A DNA stretch of 64,000 nt from Actinocrispum wychmicini (GCF_004345645.1 NZ_SLWS01000002.1:806001-870000), one strand, 5' to 3'; counted from the stretch's first letter, positions 49,233 through 60,229 are shown. Numbers and translations: made by a program. Notes: generated by a model from the sequence alone, not told the origin.

Positions 49233-51638
49233 ATGTGGGACGAGTTCTCCACGCCGGTCAAGACGGCACTGCGGTGGGCGTGGGCGAGCGCGCAGGCCCG
49301 GTCCGGTGATCGGGTCGACTCGATCGACCTGCTCATCGGAATCATGCTTGCCGACCTGACGTCCAGTCCCGCGACCGTCCTTCTTGACCATTTCGGGATT
49401 CCACCGGGCGAGGTGGTGGCGCGGCCGGACTACGCTCCGCCGACCGCGAAGGCGTTGCTCGCTGGATGGGAGTCGCTGGGGATGCCCGAGGTCGACGTGG
49501 ACGTCGACCGGATCCTCCGCGGGACCTTCGTGGCGGACGGGGAACTGTGGTCACTTCGTTTCCTGTTCCTGTGCCTGTTGGAAGAACGCACCATGGCGTC
49601 GTCGGCGATCAACGCCGCGCTGTCCTTCCGGGGGTTCGACTTCACGAGGATCGTGGGTGCCTTCCGCGCTTACGTGTCCGGCCGGGATCCGCTCAGAACG
49701 TTCCTGGAGGAACGCTTTCCTTACCAGGCAGCGAGTGTGGCTCTGCCGGGCTATCTCACCGACCAGCCGGACCGGCAGCTGGACCTGATCGGAATCGGCC
49801 CCGAGGTCAACGCTTTCGCTCATCTGATGGCTTCCCGACGGCTGGTGCCGCCCCTCGCGATGGGCCTGTTCGGCGAGTGGGGCGCGGGCAAGAGCTACTT
49901 CCTGCGTTGCCTGCGGAGCCGGATCGCGCAGATCTCGGACGCCAGGCTGCCCGCCTTCCACCAGGCCGTCGTGCAGGTGGAGTTCAACGCGTGGCAGTAC
50001 GTCGACGGGGACCTGTGGGCCAGCCTCGTCGAGCACCTGTTCCGCAACCTCCGGCGGTCCAGTGGGGAGTCGGACGACCTGATCGCGCAACGCCAGCGGT
50101 TCTGGGTCCAGCAGGTGCAACAGGCCGGTGAGGCACACCAGCAGGCCCAGAGCGAACGCCGGCAGCTGGAGCAGGCCCAGCAGAGCGCAGCCGACGCCGT
50201 CGAAGCGCGCAAACAGGACCTGGCCAAGGCCGAAACCCGGCTCGCGGAGGCCCGCAAGCCGGACGCGAGTGCCGCGCTCAAGCAGGCGGTGCGGGAGGCC
50301 GCGAAAACCGCCGGCGTCGGCGAGGTCGTCGACAACGCCACCCGGTTGGCCGCCGAACTCGACCAGACCAGAGCCGACCTGCGCAGCCTGCTGACTCCCC
50401 TGCGCGACCCGAAGTACCTCCGATGGGTGGTCGCCGCATTGGTGGCCGCACCGCTGATCGGGTACCTCGCGCAACTCGTCGACCTGTCGGCCGCGGTGTC
50501 CACTGTGTCCTGGCTGCTGGGGACGGCCGCGGTCTACGCAGGCAAGGCCGGGCAGTTCCTCCGGGACGCGAGCAGGCGTATCGCTGACGCGCGGGCCAAG
50601 CTCGCCGAGGCCGAGGCCGAGGAGACCCGGCGCAACGAGCAGGCGATGCATGACGCGAAGGCGAAGCTCGACGAGGTCAGGTCCGAACTGGACGCCGCCG
50701 TCGCCCGGGAACGGGAGCTGGCCGGCCGGGTCGCCGAGGTCAGGCGGACGCAGGAGGCCGAGACGCCCGGCCAGGTGCTCACCGACTTCATCACCGACCG
50801 AACGGACAGCGACGACTACCGTCGGCACCTTGGCGTGCCCGCGCTGGTCCGCCGCGACCTGGACCGGCTCTCCCGGCTCGTGAAGCAGCAGGTGCCCGGC
50901 GAGTACGCGATCGACCGGATCGTGCTGTACATCGACGACCTGGACCGGTGCCCGACACCGGTGGTGATCAAGGTCCTCGAAGCCGTGCACCTGCTGCTGG
51001 CGTTCCCGCTGTTCGTGGTGGTCGTGGCCGTGGACGCCCGGTGGCTGACCAGCTCGCTCCGCGACCACTTCCGACAGCTGTCCGGACCGGACGCCACGCC
51101 ACAGGACTACCTGGAGAAGATCTTCCAGGTGCCGTTCCTGATCCAGTCGCTGTCCGGCGGCGCCCGCGCGCAGATGCTGCGCGGTGTCCTCACCCCCAGC
51201 CTGGTCCCGTCCGACCAGCCGCAGGGAACCGACCAGGCCGACGAGAGCGGGCCGGTGGCGTCCACCTCGGAGTTCGAGGAGGTCGTGGCCTCGTTCTCGG
51301 CCACGGCAGGCCCACGGCAGGCCCTGTCGGACACCGTGGATCTCACGATCACCAGCGCGGAACTCCAGCAGGCACAGCACGCCGCCGAGGCCATCGGCGC
51401 CACTCCGCGCGCGGTGAAACGCTTCGTCAACGTCTACCTGCTGGTCAAGTCGATCGGTGCGGCGCGGGGGCTGCGGGTGCCCGAGGACGGCCGCCTGGTG
51501 ACGCTGGTGGCCACCGCGCTCGGGACCGGCGCACCGCCGGCACCGTCCGATGAGGACCCCGAATGGCTGGAACTTATTGACCGATTCAGGTTCCCCGGAG
51601 AGCGGAGATCCGACGCTGCGGGCAGGATGGACGAGTGA
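49233..51638 (+). CDS. Clp-N/KAP P-loop ATPase with membrane segments
   Basis: This is an 801-residue protein. Residues 1-56 and about 106-148 look like the two halves of a Clp-N repeat domain (VKTALRWAWASAQARSGDRV, SIDLLIGIMLA). A KAP NTPase follows: Walker A FGEWGAGKS (Lys220) and Walker B LYIDDLDRCP (Asp568-Asp571). Between them lie coiled coils and two hydrophobic helices (about 398-440), as is typical of KAP proteins. The helices suggest membrane attachment. It is four bases after the NACHT gene, and its stop overlaps the next gene (GTGA), so the three are one operon. Confidence 0.85.
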   Translation: MWDEFSTPVKTALRWAWASAQARSGDRVDSIDLLIGIMLADLTSSPATVLLDHFGIPPGEVVARPDYAPPTAKALLAGWESLGMPEVDVDVDRILRGTFVADGELWSLRFLFLCLLEERTMASSAINAALSFRGFDFTRIVGAFRAYVSGRDPLRTFLEERFPYQAASVALPGYLTDQPDRQLDLIGIGPEVNAFAHLMASRRLVPPLAMGLFGEWGAGKSYFLRCLRSRIAQISDARLPAFHQAVVQVEFNAWQYVDGDLWASLVEHLFRNLRRSSGESDDLIAQRQRFWVQQVQQAGEAHQQAQSERRQLEQAQQSAADAVEARKQDLAKAETRLAEARKPDASAALKQAVREAAKTAGVGEVVDNATRLAAELDQTRADLRSLLTPLRDPKYLRWVVAALVAAPLIGYLAQLVDLSAAVSTVSWLLGTAAVYAGKAGQFLRDASRRIADARAKLAEAEAEETRRNEQAMHDAKAKLDEVRSELDAAVARERELAGRVAEVRRTQEAETPGQVLTDFITDRTDSDDYRRHLGVPALVRRDLDRLSRLVKQQVPGEYAIDRIVLYIDDLDRCPTPVVIKVLEAVHLLLAFPLFVVVVAVDARWLTSSLRDHFRQLSGPDATPQDYLEKIFQVPFLIQSLSGGARAQMLRGVLTPSLVPSDQPQGTDQADESGPVASTSEFEEVVASFSATAGPRQALSDTVDLTITSAELQQAQHAAEAIGATPRAVKRFVNVYLLVKSIGAARGLRVPEDGRLVTLVATALGTGAPPAPSDEDPEWLELIDRFRFPGERRSDAAGRMDE

Positions 51639-52263
51639 TTCCGAAGCTCCTGGTCGTGTCGGCCGACGAAGTCCTCATCACCCGGCTCGGCGAGCTGCTG
51701 GCCGAGGCCGGGTACGAGCACGATGTGGCCGGCGCGGGCACCCCCGGGTACGACCTGATGATCATCGACCGGGAGCTCGCGGGCAGCCTGGAGATGCTCA
51801 CCGAGCTACGCCGCCACGCCGTCACCGCGCGCGCGTTGGTGCTCTCCCCCATCGGCGACGACAGGGACCAGCAGGCCGCGAAGAGCGCCGGCGCGGACGA
51901 CTACCTGACCACCCCGTTCCTGCCGAGCGCCCTGCTGCGGAAGATCCGCGGGCTGCTGCGCCGGCACATCGACAACGCCGAGACCATCCCGTTCGGCCGG
52001 GCCGAGCTGGACGTCCGCCGGTACGAGGTGGTGCTGCCGAAGGGCAAACGGATCGCGCTGTCCGTGCGGGAGTTCGACCTGCTGCGGACCCTGGTCGCCC
52101 GGCCGACGGTGATCTACCCGAAGGCCGAGCTGCGGACCAAGGTGTTCGGCACCGAGGCCAGTGAGTCCACCGTGGACACGTACGTGTACTACCTGCGGAA
52201 GAAACTCGGCCACGGCGTGGTGCGGTCGGTCTACCGCCTCGGCTACAAGGCCGGCACCATCTC

Positions 52264-52267
<4 letters not shown>
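51635..52267 (+). CDS. Atypical OmpR-type response regulator
   Basis: This 210-residue protein has a receiver-like N-terminal half and a C-terminal winged helix ([17 protein letters not shown] to [14 protein letters not shown]). The putative phospho-acceptor is Asp45 (MIIDREL), but the acidic pair is SADE, and the conserved Lys is replaced: DDYLTTPF has Thr93 where LxKP is usual. No histidine kinase is nearby. Phosphorylation-independent control by the neighbouring ATPases is plausible. The GTG overlaps the KAP stop. Confidence 0.88.
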
Positions 52268-53649
<1,382 letters not shown>

Positions 53650-53706
53650 GGCCCCAGCCTATGTCTACTGGTTAGGGTGTCCGACTGGACGAGAGGGGGC
53701 TCACCC

Positions 53707-56700
53707 GTGGGACGACCTGAACTGCCTGAACACCTGGCGCTGCTGCTCACCAACGAGCCGGTGTTCGACCTGTACGCGCACGGACCGTGGCGGGTACCGG
53801 ACGGCCTGTACGAGGAAATCACCCGGCGGGGGCTCGCGCTCAACGCCGACCCCAGGCTGAGCGACCTGCCTTTCACCCTGAGCGACTACTACGCCGCGGA
53901 CACCACCATCGTCGGCGCCGAGCTGTGGTGTCTGGCGGAGTACTTGTGCGGTGCCTCGGCGGTGCGCGGCGGCAGTCGGTCGGACCTGGAGTATGAGCTG
54001 TTCCCGATGTTCCTGGCCGAGCCCGAGCTGCCGGACCGGGACCCGGTGTGGGCGTGCATGCGGTCCTCCACGTATCGGCCGCCGGGTGACTGGTTGATCT
54101 CCGCGGCAGGGAACAATCCAGACAAACGAGCCATAGCGTACCAGCTTGCCCGGGAGTGCCTTGACGTCTTCGACGGCATCGAACCCCTGGAACACCGCCG
54201 GCAGGCCCTGATCGCCCTGCACGAACTGGCCAAGCCCGAGGAGACCACCGAGACCCCGCGGTCGTACCTCGCCGACATCTGGGCCCGCTCCGCCACGGAC
54301 GACATCCTGGCCGCTTTGCCCGAGCTGTCCGGTCCGGTGAACCACTTGGAGTGGGCGCTCGACGGGTTCGTGGCCGCGCACGACCGGCTGCGCGCGGTGG
54401 TGGACGGCGGGTCGGCGGCGAGCCTGATCGCCGGCCTCGTGCAGGCGGCCGGGGCGACCTTCGCGCCGGCGGAGTTCGCCGTGCTGGGCAACGAGGAGCT
54501 GTTCGGCGAGGTCAGCCGGACGCTCGCGCGACCGTTCTCGTCCACTGACTGGTGGAACCAGGTCCGGTCCTGGCTGGCCCTGTGCGTGGCCGGCGGCGAG
54601 ATCGACGCGTGCCGGGCGTGGCTGGACATGTACGTCCGGCTGGACTCGGCGCTGCGCGGCCTGCCCGGCGTGGCCAGCAACCCCAACCTGGACATCCCGG
54701 TCGTCGGGTTCCAGCGCACGGTCCGGCAGATGTTCGTCCGCCGTCCGCTGACCAACCCCCTGGTCGGCCGGATGACCGTGGCGCCGGTCAACGACCAGCC
54801 GGAACCCCCGGCGGACGCGCCCATGGTGGGGCAGCCCGAACTGGTCGCGGCCGCCAAGGAGATCGTCGGCGCCAAGGAACGTCCGGTGCGGCTGCTCATC
54901 GCCGGGCCGGACGCGACCGGCCGGCGCACCGGCGCGTCCCTGCTGCTCGGCGACCTGATGAACGACCACCTGGTGGCCGGTGCCCGCTGGGTGTCCGACG
55001 AGCTGTACTCCACATTGGACGCCAGCAGCGCGGTCCAGCAGATCACCCGGGACATCGAGACCTGCGCCCACGACAAGATGCTGATGGTGGTCGACGGGCT
55101 GGACCGGCTCCTCAGCTTCGACCGCTGCGGCCCGATCGTCGCGGAGGAGTTGCGCCGGGCGCTGAAGCGCTATCCCGGCCTGAACGTCGTCGCGGTGTGC
55201 GGCACGGGCGGTGACAGCCGGCTGTTCGACGTGAACCCCGCGCTGTACCAACAGTTCCTGATCGCCCGAACCCAGGAGTTCACCGACAAGCAGTACGCGG
55301 AACTGGTTCGCCGCGCGGTCATCCGCCGTGGCGCGACCATCAGCCGTACGGTCACTCTCACCGCGGGTGTCATGCTGACGCGCACGCCACCGATGCTGAA
55401 CCTGCGCGGAGCCCGGCTCGTGGAGTACCTCGCCGAGCAATGTGTTGCCGCGGCACGGAAACGTGCGAAGGTCGGCCGGACGCGGTCGGTGAGTGTGACC
55501 GCCGCCGACCTGCCCGGTCAGCTCGTTCCCGGTGGCGTGGCCGCCGCGGACCCGCAGGCCGAGCTGGACTCGTGCGTCGGGTTGGACAAGATCAAGCGCG
55601 AGCTGGCCCTGCTGGTCGCCGAGGAGAAGGCGCAGCGGATGCGCCGCGAGGCTGGCGCGGTGGGGGTGGGATCCCCCGCAGGGGGTCGGAACAACACAGT
55701 GGTGTCCAGCCAGCCCCGGCATTTGGTCTTCACCGGCCAGCCGGGCACGGGCAAGACCATGATCGCCCGCATTCTCGGCCGGATGTACGCGGGCCTGGGC
55801 GTGCTGACGTCCGGGCACATCGTGGTGGTCGACCGCGCGGATCTCGTCCAGGGCGAGACCTGGGAGATCGGGCCGCGTGTCCGGCGGGCGATCGACCGGG
55901 CCGCCGGTGGCGTGCTGTGCGTCGAGGACGCGCACGAACTGCAGCCCAGCGAGGACAGCTGGCGGGAACGCGAGGTGGTGAACGCGCTCCAGGCGGCCAT
56001 CCAGAGCCGGACGTCGGATCTCGTGGTCGTGCTGACCGGCACCGACGCGGGGGTGAACGGCCTGCTCAAGTCCGAGTCGGAGCTGGCCGCGTTCTTCCCG
56101 TCCGTGCTGCGGTTCCCGGCGCTGACCGAGGACGGCTTCGTGGAGCTGTTCGCCACCAAGGCCGCGGCCGGCGGATTCACGTTGCAGGACGGCGTGTTGG
56201 AGCAGGTACGCGGCCTGCTGTCGTCCACTCCCACCGGGAACGCGCGACTGGCCGTCTCGTTGCTGGAACGGGCCGTCAGCAGGTTGTCCCGGCGGGTGCT
56301 CGCGGACGACGTCCTCAGCGAGGACGAGTCGCTGCACGAGATCCTGGTCGAAGACGTCCCCGAAACCCTGGCGACCACATCCTGGGTGGAACTGCCCAAC
56401 GACCCGCTCACCGAGATCGACTCACTGATCGGCCTGACATCGGTGAAAGACGAGGTCCGACTACTCGTGGCGGAGGCGAAAGCCGACCGGATGCGCCGCG
56501 AAGCCGGCATCCCCCTGGCCACCCCCACCCGGCACCTGGTCTTCACCGGCAGCCCCGGAACCGCCAAAACCACCATGGCCCGCCTCGTCGCCGCCGCCTA
56601 CGCCAAACTCGGCCTCCTCACCTCCGGACACCTCGTCGAAGTCTCCCGCGGCGACCTGATCGGCGAATACCTCGGCCAAACCACCCCCAAAGTCCGCGCC

Positions 56701-57228
56701 GCCGTCGCCCAAGCCCTCGGCGGCGTCCTGTTCATCGACGAGGCCTACTCACTCACCCCAGCCTGGTACGACGGCTACGGCATGGAAGCCATCGCCGAAC
56801 TCATCAAACTCATGGAAGAACACCGCGACGACCTCGTCGTCATCGTCGCCGGCTACGAACGCAAAATGGCCCAGTTCATGGCCGCCAACCCCGGCCTCGC
56901 CTCCCGATTCCCCACCACCCTCCAATTCCCCGACTACACCGACACCGAACTCGTCGACATCTTCACCCTGATGGCCCACAAAGCCGGATACACCCTCGCC
57001 AACGACCTCCTCCCAGCCATACACGACCTCCTACGCGGAGTAATCCGCGACGAAACCTTCGGCAACGGCCGCTACATCCGCAACATCTTCGACCGAGCAG
57101 TCGCCCTCCAAGGCCAACGAATCACCGAATCACCCAACCCACCCACAGACGTACGCCTCCTCCTCGCCAAAGACCTACCACCCACACACACCAACCAACC
57201 CGACAACCACTCCGGACAGTACCTGTAA
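53707..57228 (+). CDS. Three-module AAA protein with CbxX/EccA-like C-terminus
   Basis: This is a 1173-residue protein. After a unique helical N-terminal region, module 1 (about 370-560) has a P-loop-like GPDATGRRTG lacking Lys and a VVDGLDR strand. Module 2 (about 620-860) has GQPGTGKT (Lys683), but its Walker B is CVEDAHE. Module 3 (about 900-1160) is canonical CbxX/CfqX: GSPGTAKTT (Lys954) and FIDEAYS (Asp1011-Glu1012). CbxX-type ATPases such as EccA act as type VII secretion or rubisco-activating chaperones. The GTG at 53707 follows GAGGGGG. The client is unknown; it is near the NACHT/KAP operon but not joined to it. Confidence 0.85.
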   Translation: MGRPELPEHLALLLTNEPVFDLYAHGPWRVPDGLYEEITRRGLALNADPRLSDLPFTLSDYYAADTTIVGAELWCLAEYLCGASAVRGGSRSDLEYELFPMFLAEPELPDRDPVWACMRSSTYRPPGDWLISAAGNNPDKRAIAYQLARECLDVFDGIEPLEHRRQALIALHELAKPEETTETPRSYLADIWARSATDDILAALPELSGPVNHLEWALDGFVAAHDRLRAVVDGGSAASLIAGLVQAAGATFAPAEFAVLGNEELFGEVSRTLARPFSSTDWWNQVRSWLALCVAGGEIDACRAWLDMYVRLDSALRGLPGVASNPNLDIPVVGFQRTVRQMFVRRPLTNPLVGRMTVAPVNDQPEPPADAPMVGQPELVAAAKEIVGAKERPVRLLIAGPDATGRRTGASLLLGDLMNDHLVAGARWVSDELYSTLDASSAVQQITRDIETCAHDKMLMVVDGLDRLLSFDRCGPIVAEELRRALKRYPGLNVVAVCGTGGDSRLFDVNPALYQQFLIARTQEFTDKQYAELVRRAVIRRGATISRTVTLTAGVMLTRTPPMLNLRGARLVEYLAEQCVAAARKRAKVGRTRSVSVTAADLPGQLVPGGVAAADPQAELDSCVGLDKIKRELALLVAEEKAQRMRREAGAVGVGSPAGGRNNTVVSSQPRHLVFTGQPGTGKTMIARILGRMYAGLGVLTSGHIVVVDRADLVQGETWEIGPRVRRAIDRAAGGVLCVEDAHELQPSEDSWREREVVNALQAAIQSRTSDLVVVLTGTDAGVNGLLKSESELAAFFPSVLRFPALTEDGFVELFATKAAAGGFTLQDGVLEQVRGLLSSTPTGNARLAVSLLERAVSRLSRRVLADDVLSEDESLHEILVEDVPETLATTSWVELPNDPLTEIDSLIGLTSVKDEVRLLVAEAKADRMRREAGIPLATPTRHLVFTGSPGTAKTTMARLVAAAYAKLGLLTSGHLVEVSRGDLIGEYLGQTTPKVRAAVAQALGGVLFIDEAYSLTPAWYDGYGMEAIAELIKLMEEHRDDLVVIVAGYERKMAQFMAANPGLASRFPTTLQFPDYTDTELVDIFTLMAHKAGYTLANDLLPAIHDLLRGVIRDETFGNGRYIRNIFDRAVALQGQRITESPNPPTDVRLLLAKDLPPTHTNQPDNHSGQYL

Positions 57229-57278
57229 CTCGGTGCCGCATAAGGATTGGCGAGGAGCGGCTGCGGCGCTACTGTGAG

Positions 57279-57304
57279 CCGTCCGCGCGGGGCCGCGCGG
57301 ACGG
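57279..57304 (+). promoter_or_regulatory. Strong hairpin upstream of the O-antigen-ligase-like gene
   Basis: CCGTCCGCGCG (57279-57289) and CGCGCGGACGG (57294-57304) are perfect 11-base arms around a 4-base loop. They end one base before the GGGGAGGAG ribosome site of the next gene and 50 bases after the AAA stop. It could terminate upstream transcription or block translation initiation. Confidence 0.5.
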
Positions 57305-57314
57305 GGGAGGAGCA

Positions 57315-58649
57315 GTGCCGGGGGAAACGTTGCCGGTCCAACCGGACTACGCCGTGCGCAGCAAGGGCGTAGCCCTACCGTTGCATTCCCTTCTTCTGGT
57401 CGCGGCCTTGGCCGGCGCTGTTGTCGCCCAAGGTGGCTACTACCTGCCTGGCCGGATGCTGGCCACGGCGCTGGTAGCCGCCGCGGTGGTCGTTTCGTTG
57501 CGACATCGGCCTTTCTCCAGGGCTGATGCGGGTCCGCTGCTGTGGGCGTGCTCCGGTTTGGCGTTGTGGGCTGTTGCGCGGGCGGCGATGGATGGCGCGG
57601 TTGGCCGGGCGGTTCCCGTGGTGGCCAGCGTTTTCTGCGTGATCGGTGCGGTGTTCGTCGCTCAGCGGAACAATGCCGCGCAACGAGCCCAGTTGGCTTC
57701 GGTGGCGGTCGGTGTCGGCGCGTTGGTGGCGGGGTCCAGTTGGATCGCTGTTGTGTGGCGGATTCCGGCATGGACGACCGTCGCCGATGGACTGGTGCGC
57801 GCCGCGTCGACGCTCACGTATCCCAACGCTGCCGCTGCCTTGCTTGCTTCGCTGGCCCTGCTGGCGATGACCGGGCCTCAGTCGCCATCCCGACTGGGCG
57901 CGACTTGTCTGCTTCTGGTCGGGTTGGGTGCCACGTTGAGCCGCGCCGGTCTGCTCGCGTTGGCGGCGGGCGTCGTTGTGCTGGCATTGCTGGCAGGGGT
58001 GCGTACGATCGCACGAAACGTGGTCAGTCCTGCCGTCGGCGCGTTGATCGCGGTAGGCGCGCTCACGCCGTCTTTCCCGGTCGCGACGTCGGCACGGCCG
58101 ATGCTCGCGATCCTCGGGCTGGTCGTCGGCCTTGTGGTCGCTGTAGGTCTGCCTCGCCTGCCCGCCAAGGCAATGGCGGCAGTAGGTGGTCTCGTGCTCG
58201 CCGGAGCGGTCGTCGGGATCGTGCTCAACGCGAATGGGCTGCTGTCCGGACGAGTCACGTTCAGCTCACCCGACCGCGCAGGTGTCACAGGCGCGGCGCT
58301 GGACGTCGTGGCCACGCGGCCGCTGACCGGTGTTGGGCCGGGGAACGCGTGGTTCACCTGGCCGGCCCCCAACGGCAACGCCCAGGTAGGCCACTACGTG
58401 CACAACGAGTACCTGCAGGCACTTGTCGAGTTGGGTGCGATCGGACTCGGCCTCGTGCTGTGTCTGCTCGTGGCCGTCTTCCTCATCGTCCGGCGAGGTC
58501 GTGGTTCGTCGACGGGCGCGGTGGCCGGGCTCGTCGTCCTGGTGGTGCACAGCGGTTTCGACTTCCTCTGGCACATTCCCGCCATCCTGCTGACGGTCGG
58601 CCTGCTGGTCGGATTGGCCGGTCCACTCAACGCAAAGGAGAAAGTATGA
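57315..58649 (+). CDS. O-antigen ligase-like polytopic membrane protein
   Basis: This 444-residue protein has about 11 helices and a periplasmic-type loop HNEYLQALVELGAIGLGL, typical of the O-antigen ligase/Wzy superfamily. In actinobacteria, such proteins may act in cell-envelope polysaccharide assembly. The GTG at 57315 follows GGGGGAGGAG. The start of the next gene overlaps its stop (ATGA), so they form an operon. Codon use is T-richer than nearby genes. Confidence 0.75.
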   Translation: MPGETLPVQPDYAVRSKGVALPLHSLLLVAALAGAVVAQGGYYLPGRMLATALVAAAVVVSLRHRPFSRADAGPLLWACSGLALWAVARAAMDGAVGRAVPVVASVFCVIGAVFVAQRNNAAQRAQLASVAVGVGALVAGSSWIAVVWRIPAWTTVADGLVRAASTLTYPNAAAALLASLALLAMTGPQSPSRLGATCLLLVGLGATLSRAGLLALAAGVVVLALLAGVRTIARNVVSPAVGALIAVGALTPSFPVATSARPMLAILGLVVGLVVAVGLPRLPAKAMAAVGGLVLAGAVVGIVLNANGLLSGRVTFSSPDRAGVTGAALDVVATRPLTGVGPGNAWFTWPAPNGNAQVGHYVHNEYLQALVELGAIGLGLVLCLLVAVFLIVRRGRGSSTGAVAGLVVLVVHSGFDFLWHIPAILLTVGLLVGLAGPLNAKEKV

Positions 58650-59122
58650 AGGTTCCGTCATTACGCGGCCTGAGATCGCCGAGGGTCATGGCGATCGCGG
58701 CCATCGCGGCGGGCGGGTTGGTCGCGGCCGTCCTGCCGTCAAGCGCGGAAGTCAGCGCCCAATCGGTGCCGGTGGCCGCGATCAGGGTGGAGTCGCCCGC
58801 CACCCTGTTGGCGCGTGGGGCGGCTGTCGCGGTCACGGTCACCGTGGTATGCCAGCCCGGCTCAAGCGGCAGTGTCAACATCGAGGTCACGGAGAACGCC
58901 GGAGGTCGCATCGCGAAGGGCTTCGAGTCCGCTCAGGTCCCGTCGTGCACCGGGGGCTTCCAGCCAGTCACCCTCAATGTCGCGGCCGAACCGACGGTAC
59001 CGTTCCGCGCTGGAACGGCGTTCGGGCAGGCGAGCGTCTTCGTGAACGGTCCCGGTGGGTTCAATCAGGCCAGGGACGACCGGGAGTTCAAGATCGTCCG
59101 CTCGTTGTCCAGGATGGCATAG
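58646..59122 (+). CDS. Small secreted protein of unknown function
   Basis: This 158-residue protein has a signal peptide (residues 13-38, VMAIAAIAAGGLVAAVLP) and a compact mature domain with an immunoglobulin-like beta pattern (AVTVTVVCQPGSSGSVNIEVTE). It has two cysteines likely to form one disulphide. I do not recognise a family. It is translationally coupled to the ligase-like gene and could be its envelope partner. Confidence 0.7.
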   Translation: MKVPSLRGLRSPRVMAIAAIAAGGLVAAVLPSSAEVSAQSVPVAAIRVESPATLLARGAAVAVTVTVVCQPGSSGSVNIEVTENAGGRIAKGFESAQVPSCTGGFQPVTLNVAAEPTVPFRAGTAFGQASVFVNGPGGFNQARDDREFKIVRSLSRMA

Positions 59123-59126
59123 GAGG

Positions 59127-59174
59127 GTGAGTGTGCCGGCGGGCTCGCCCTCGCGGAGTCCGCCGGACACTCAC
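59127..59174. terminator. Bidirectional terminator hairpin
   Basis: The left arm runs from GTGAGTGT through CCGGCGG, the right arm from GAGTCCGCC to CACTCAC. They pair over about 19 bases, with one bulge and one G-U pair, around a 9-base loop (59147-59155). It lies between convergent genes, and its right arm contains the paaE stop codon. Confidence 0.7.
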
Positions 59175-60229
59175 TGGTCGTAGTCGACTTCCACGGCGTC
59201 CGATGTGGGCACCGTCTGGCAGGTGACCACGAAGCCGGCTTCGACCTCCGCTTCCTCCAGGGCGAAGTTGCGTCGCATGTGGACCTTCCCGCTGACCACC
59301 TTGGCCCGGCATGTGCCGCACACCCCGCCCTTGCAGGCGAACGGCAGGTCCGGACGGAACTGTTGGGCGGCTTCGAGAATGGTGGTGTCCCGGGGCACGG
59401 ACGCGGTCGTCGTCCGGCCGTCCAGCCGGACGGTCAGCTCGGCGCTGGGCCCGACGGTTCCCGGTTCGGCGTGGTGGACCTGCTCCGGCGGTTCGTCCTC
59501 CACATAGAACAGTTCAAAGTGGATGTTCGCGCGCGGGACGCCGAGCGCGGTGAGCACCGCGCGGGCGTCGGTCACCATCCCGAACGGGCCGCACAGCCAC
59601 CAGTGGTCGACCTGCGAGACGTCCACCAGCAGCGGCAGCAGTGTGCGCAGCTTCTCCTCGTCCAGCCGCCCGGTGAACAGCTCCGCCTCACGGGGTTCGC
59701 GGGACAGCACGTGCACAAGGTGCATCCGCGCGGTGTACATGTCTTTGAGATCAGCGAGTTCGTCGGCGAACATGACCGTGCTGGTCCGACGGTTGCCGTA
59801 CAGCACGAGCGCGGTGGCCTCGGGGTCACGCAGCACGGACGACAGGATCGACATCACCGGGGTGATGCCCGAGCCCGCCGCCAACAGCACGTGCTGGGCC
59901 GGACGGGACATGTCCGGGGTGAAGTTCCCGGACGGCGGCAGCACCTCGATGCTGTCCCCCGGCCGGACCTCGTGGACCAGCCACGGCGAGAACGCCCCGC
60001 CAGGCACCTCACGAACGCCGATCCGCGGCTTCGCGCCGGCGGTCGCGCAGATCGAGTACGACCGACGCTCGTCCCGTCCGTCGATCATCCGGCGCAAGGT
60101 CAACGACTGCCCTGGCTGGAAGTCGTACGCCACAGCCAGATCGCCGGGCACGTCGAACGTCACGGCGACCGCGTCGTCACACAAGCGCTCGACGCCAGCG
60201 ACGGTCAGGCTGTGGAACTCGGGCCGCAT
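59171..60229 (-). CDS. paaE: Phenylacetyl-CoA epoxidase reductase subunit PaaE
   Basis: PaaE passes electrons from NADPH to the PaaABCD epoxidase. The 352-residue protein has a ferredoxin-NADP reductase part (RSYSICA, GSGITPVMSIL) and a C-terminal plant-type [2Fe-2S] ferredoxin (CKGGVCGTCRA with a final Cys in VTCQT). It starts at ATG 60229, overlapping the paaD stop as TGATG. It is last in the paaZABCDE operon seen here. Confidence 0.95.
   Translation of the reverse strand: MRPEFHSLTVAGVERLCDDAVAVTFDVPGDLAVAYDFQPGQSLTLRRMIDGRDERRSYSICATAGAKPRIGVREVPGGAFSPWLVHEVRPGDSIEVLPPSGNFTPDMSRPAQHVLLAAGSGITPVMSILSSVLRDPEATALVLYGNRRTSTVMFADELADLKDMYTARMHLVHVLSREPREAELFTGRLDEEKLRTLLPLLVDVSQVDHWWLCGPFGMVTDARAVLTALGVPRANIHFELFYVEDEPPEQVHHAEPGTVGPSAELTVRLDGRTTTASVPRDTTILEAAQQFRPDLPFACKGGVCGTCRAKVVSGKVHMRRNFALEEAEVEAGFVVTCQTVPTSDAVEVDYDQ

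Noticed and set aside
53701..56337. 878-codon open frame on the minus strand
   Set aside because: It is the mirror of the AAA gene, a common effect of GC-rich third positions, with no recognisable domain.
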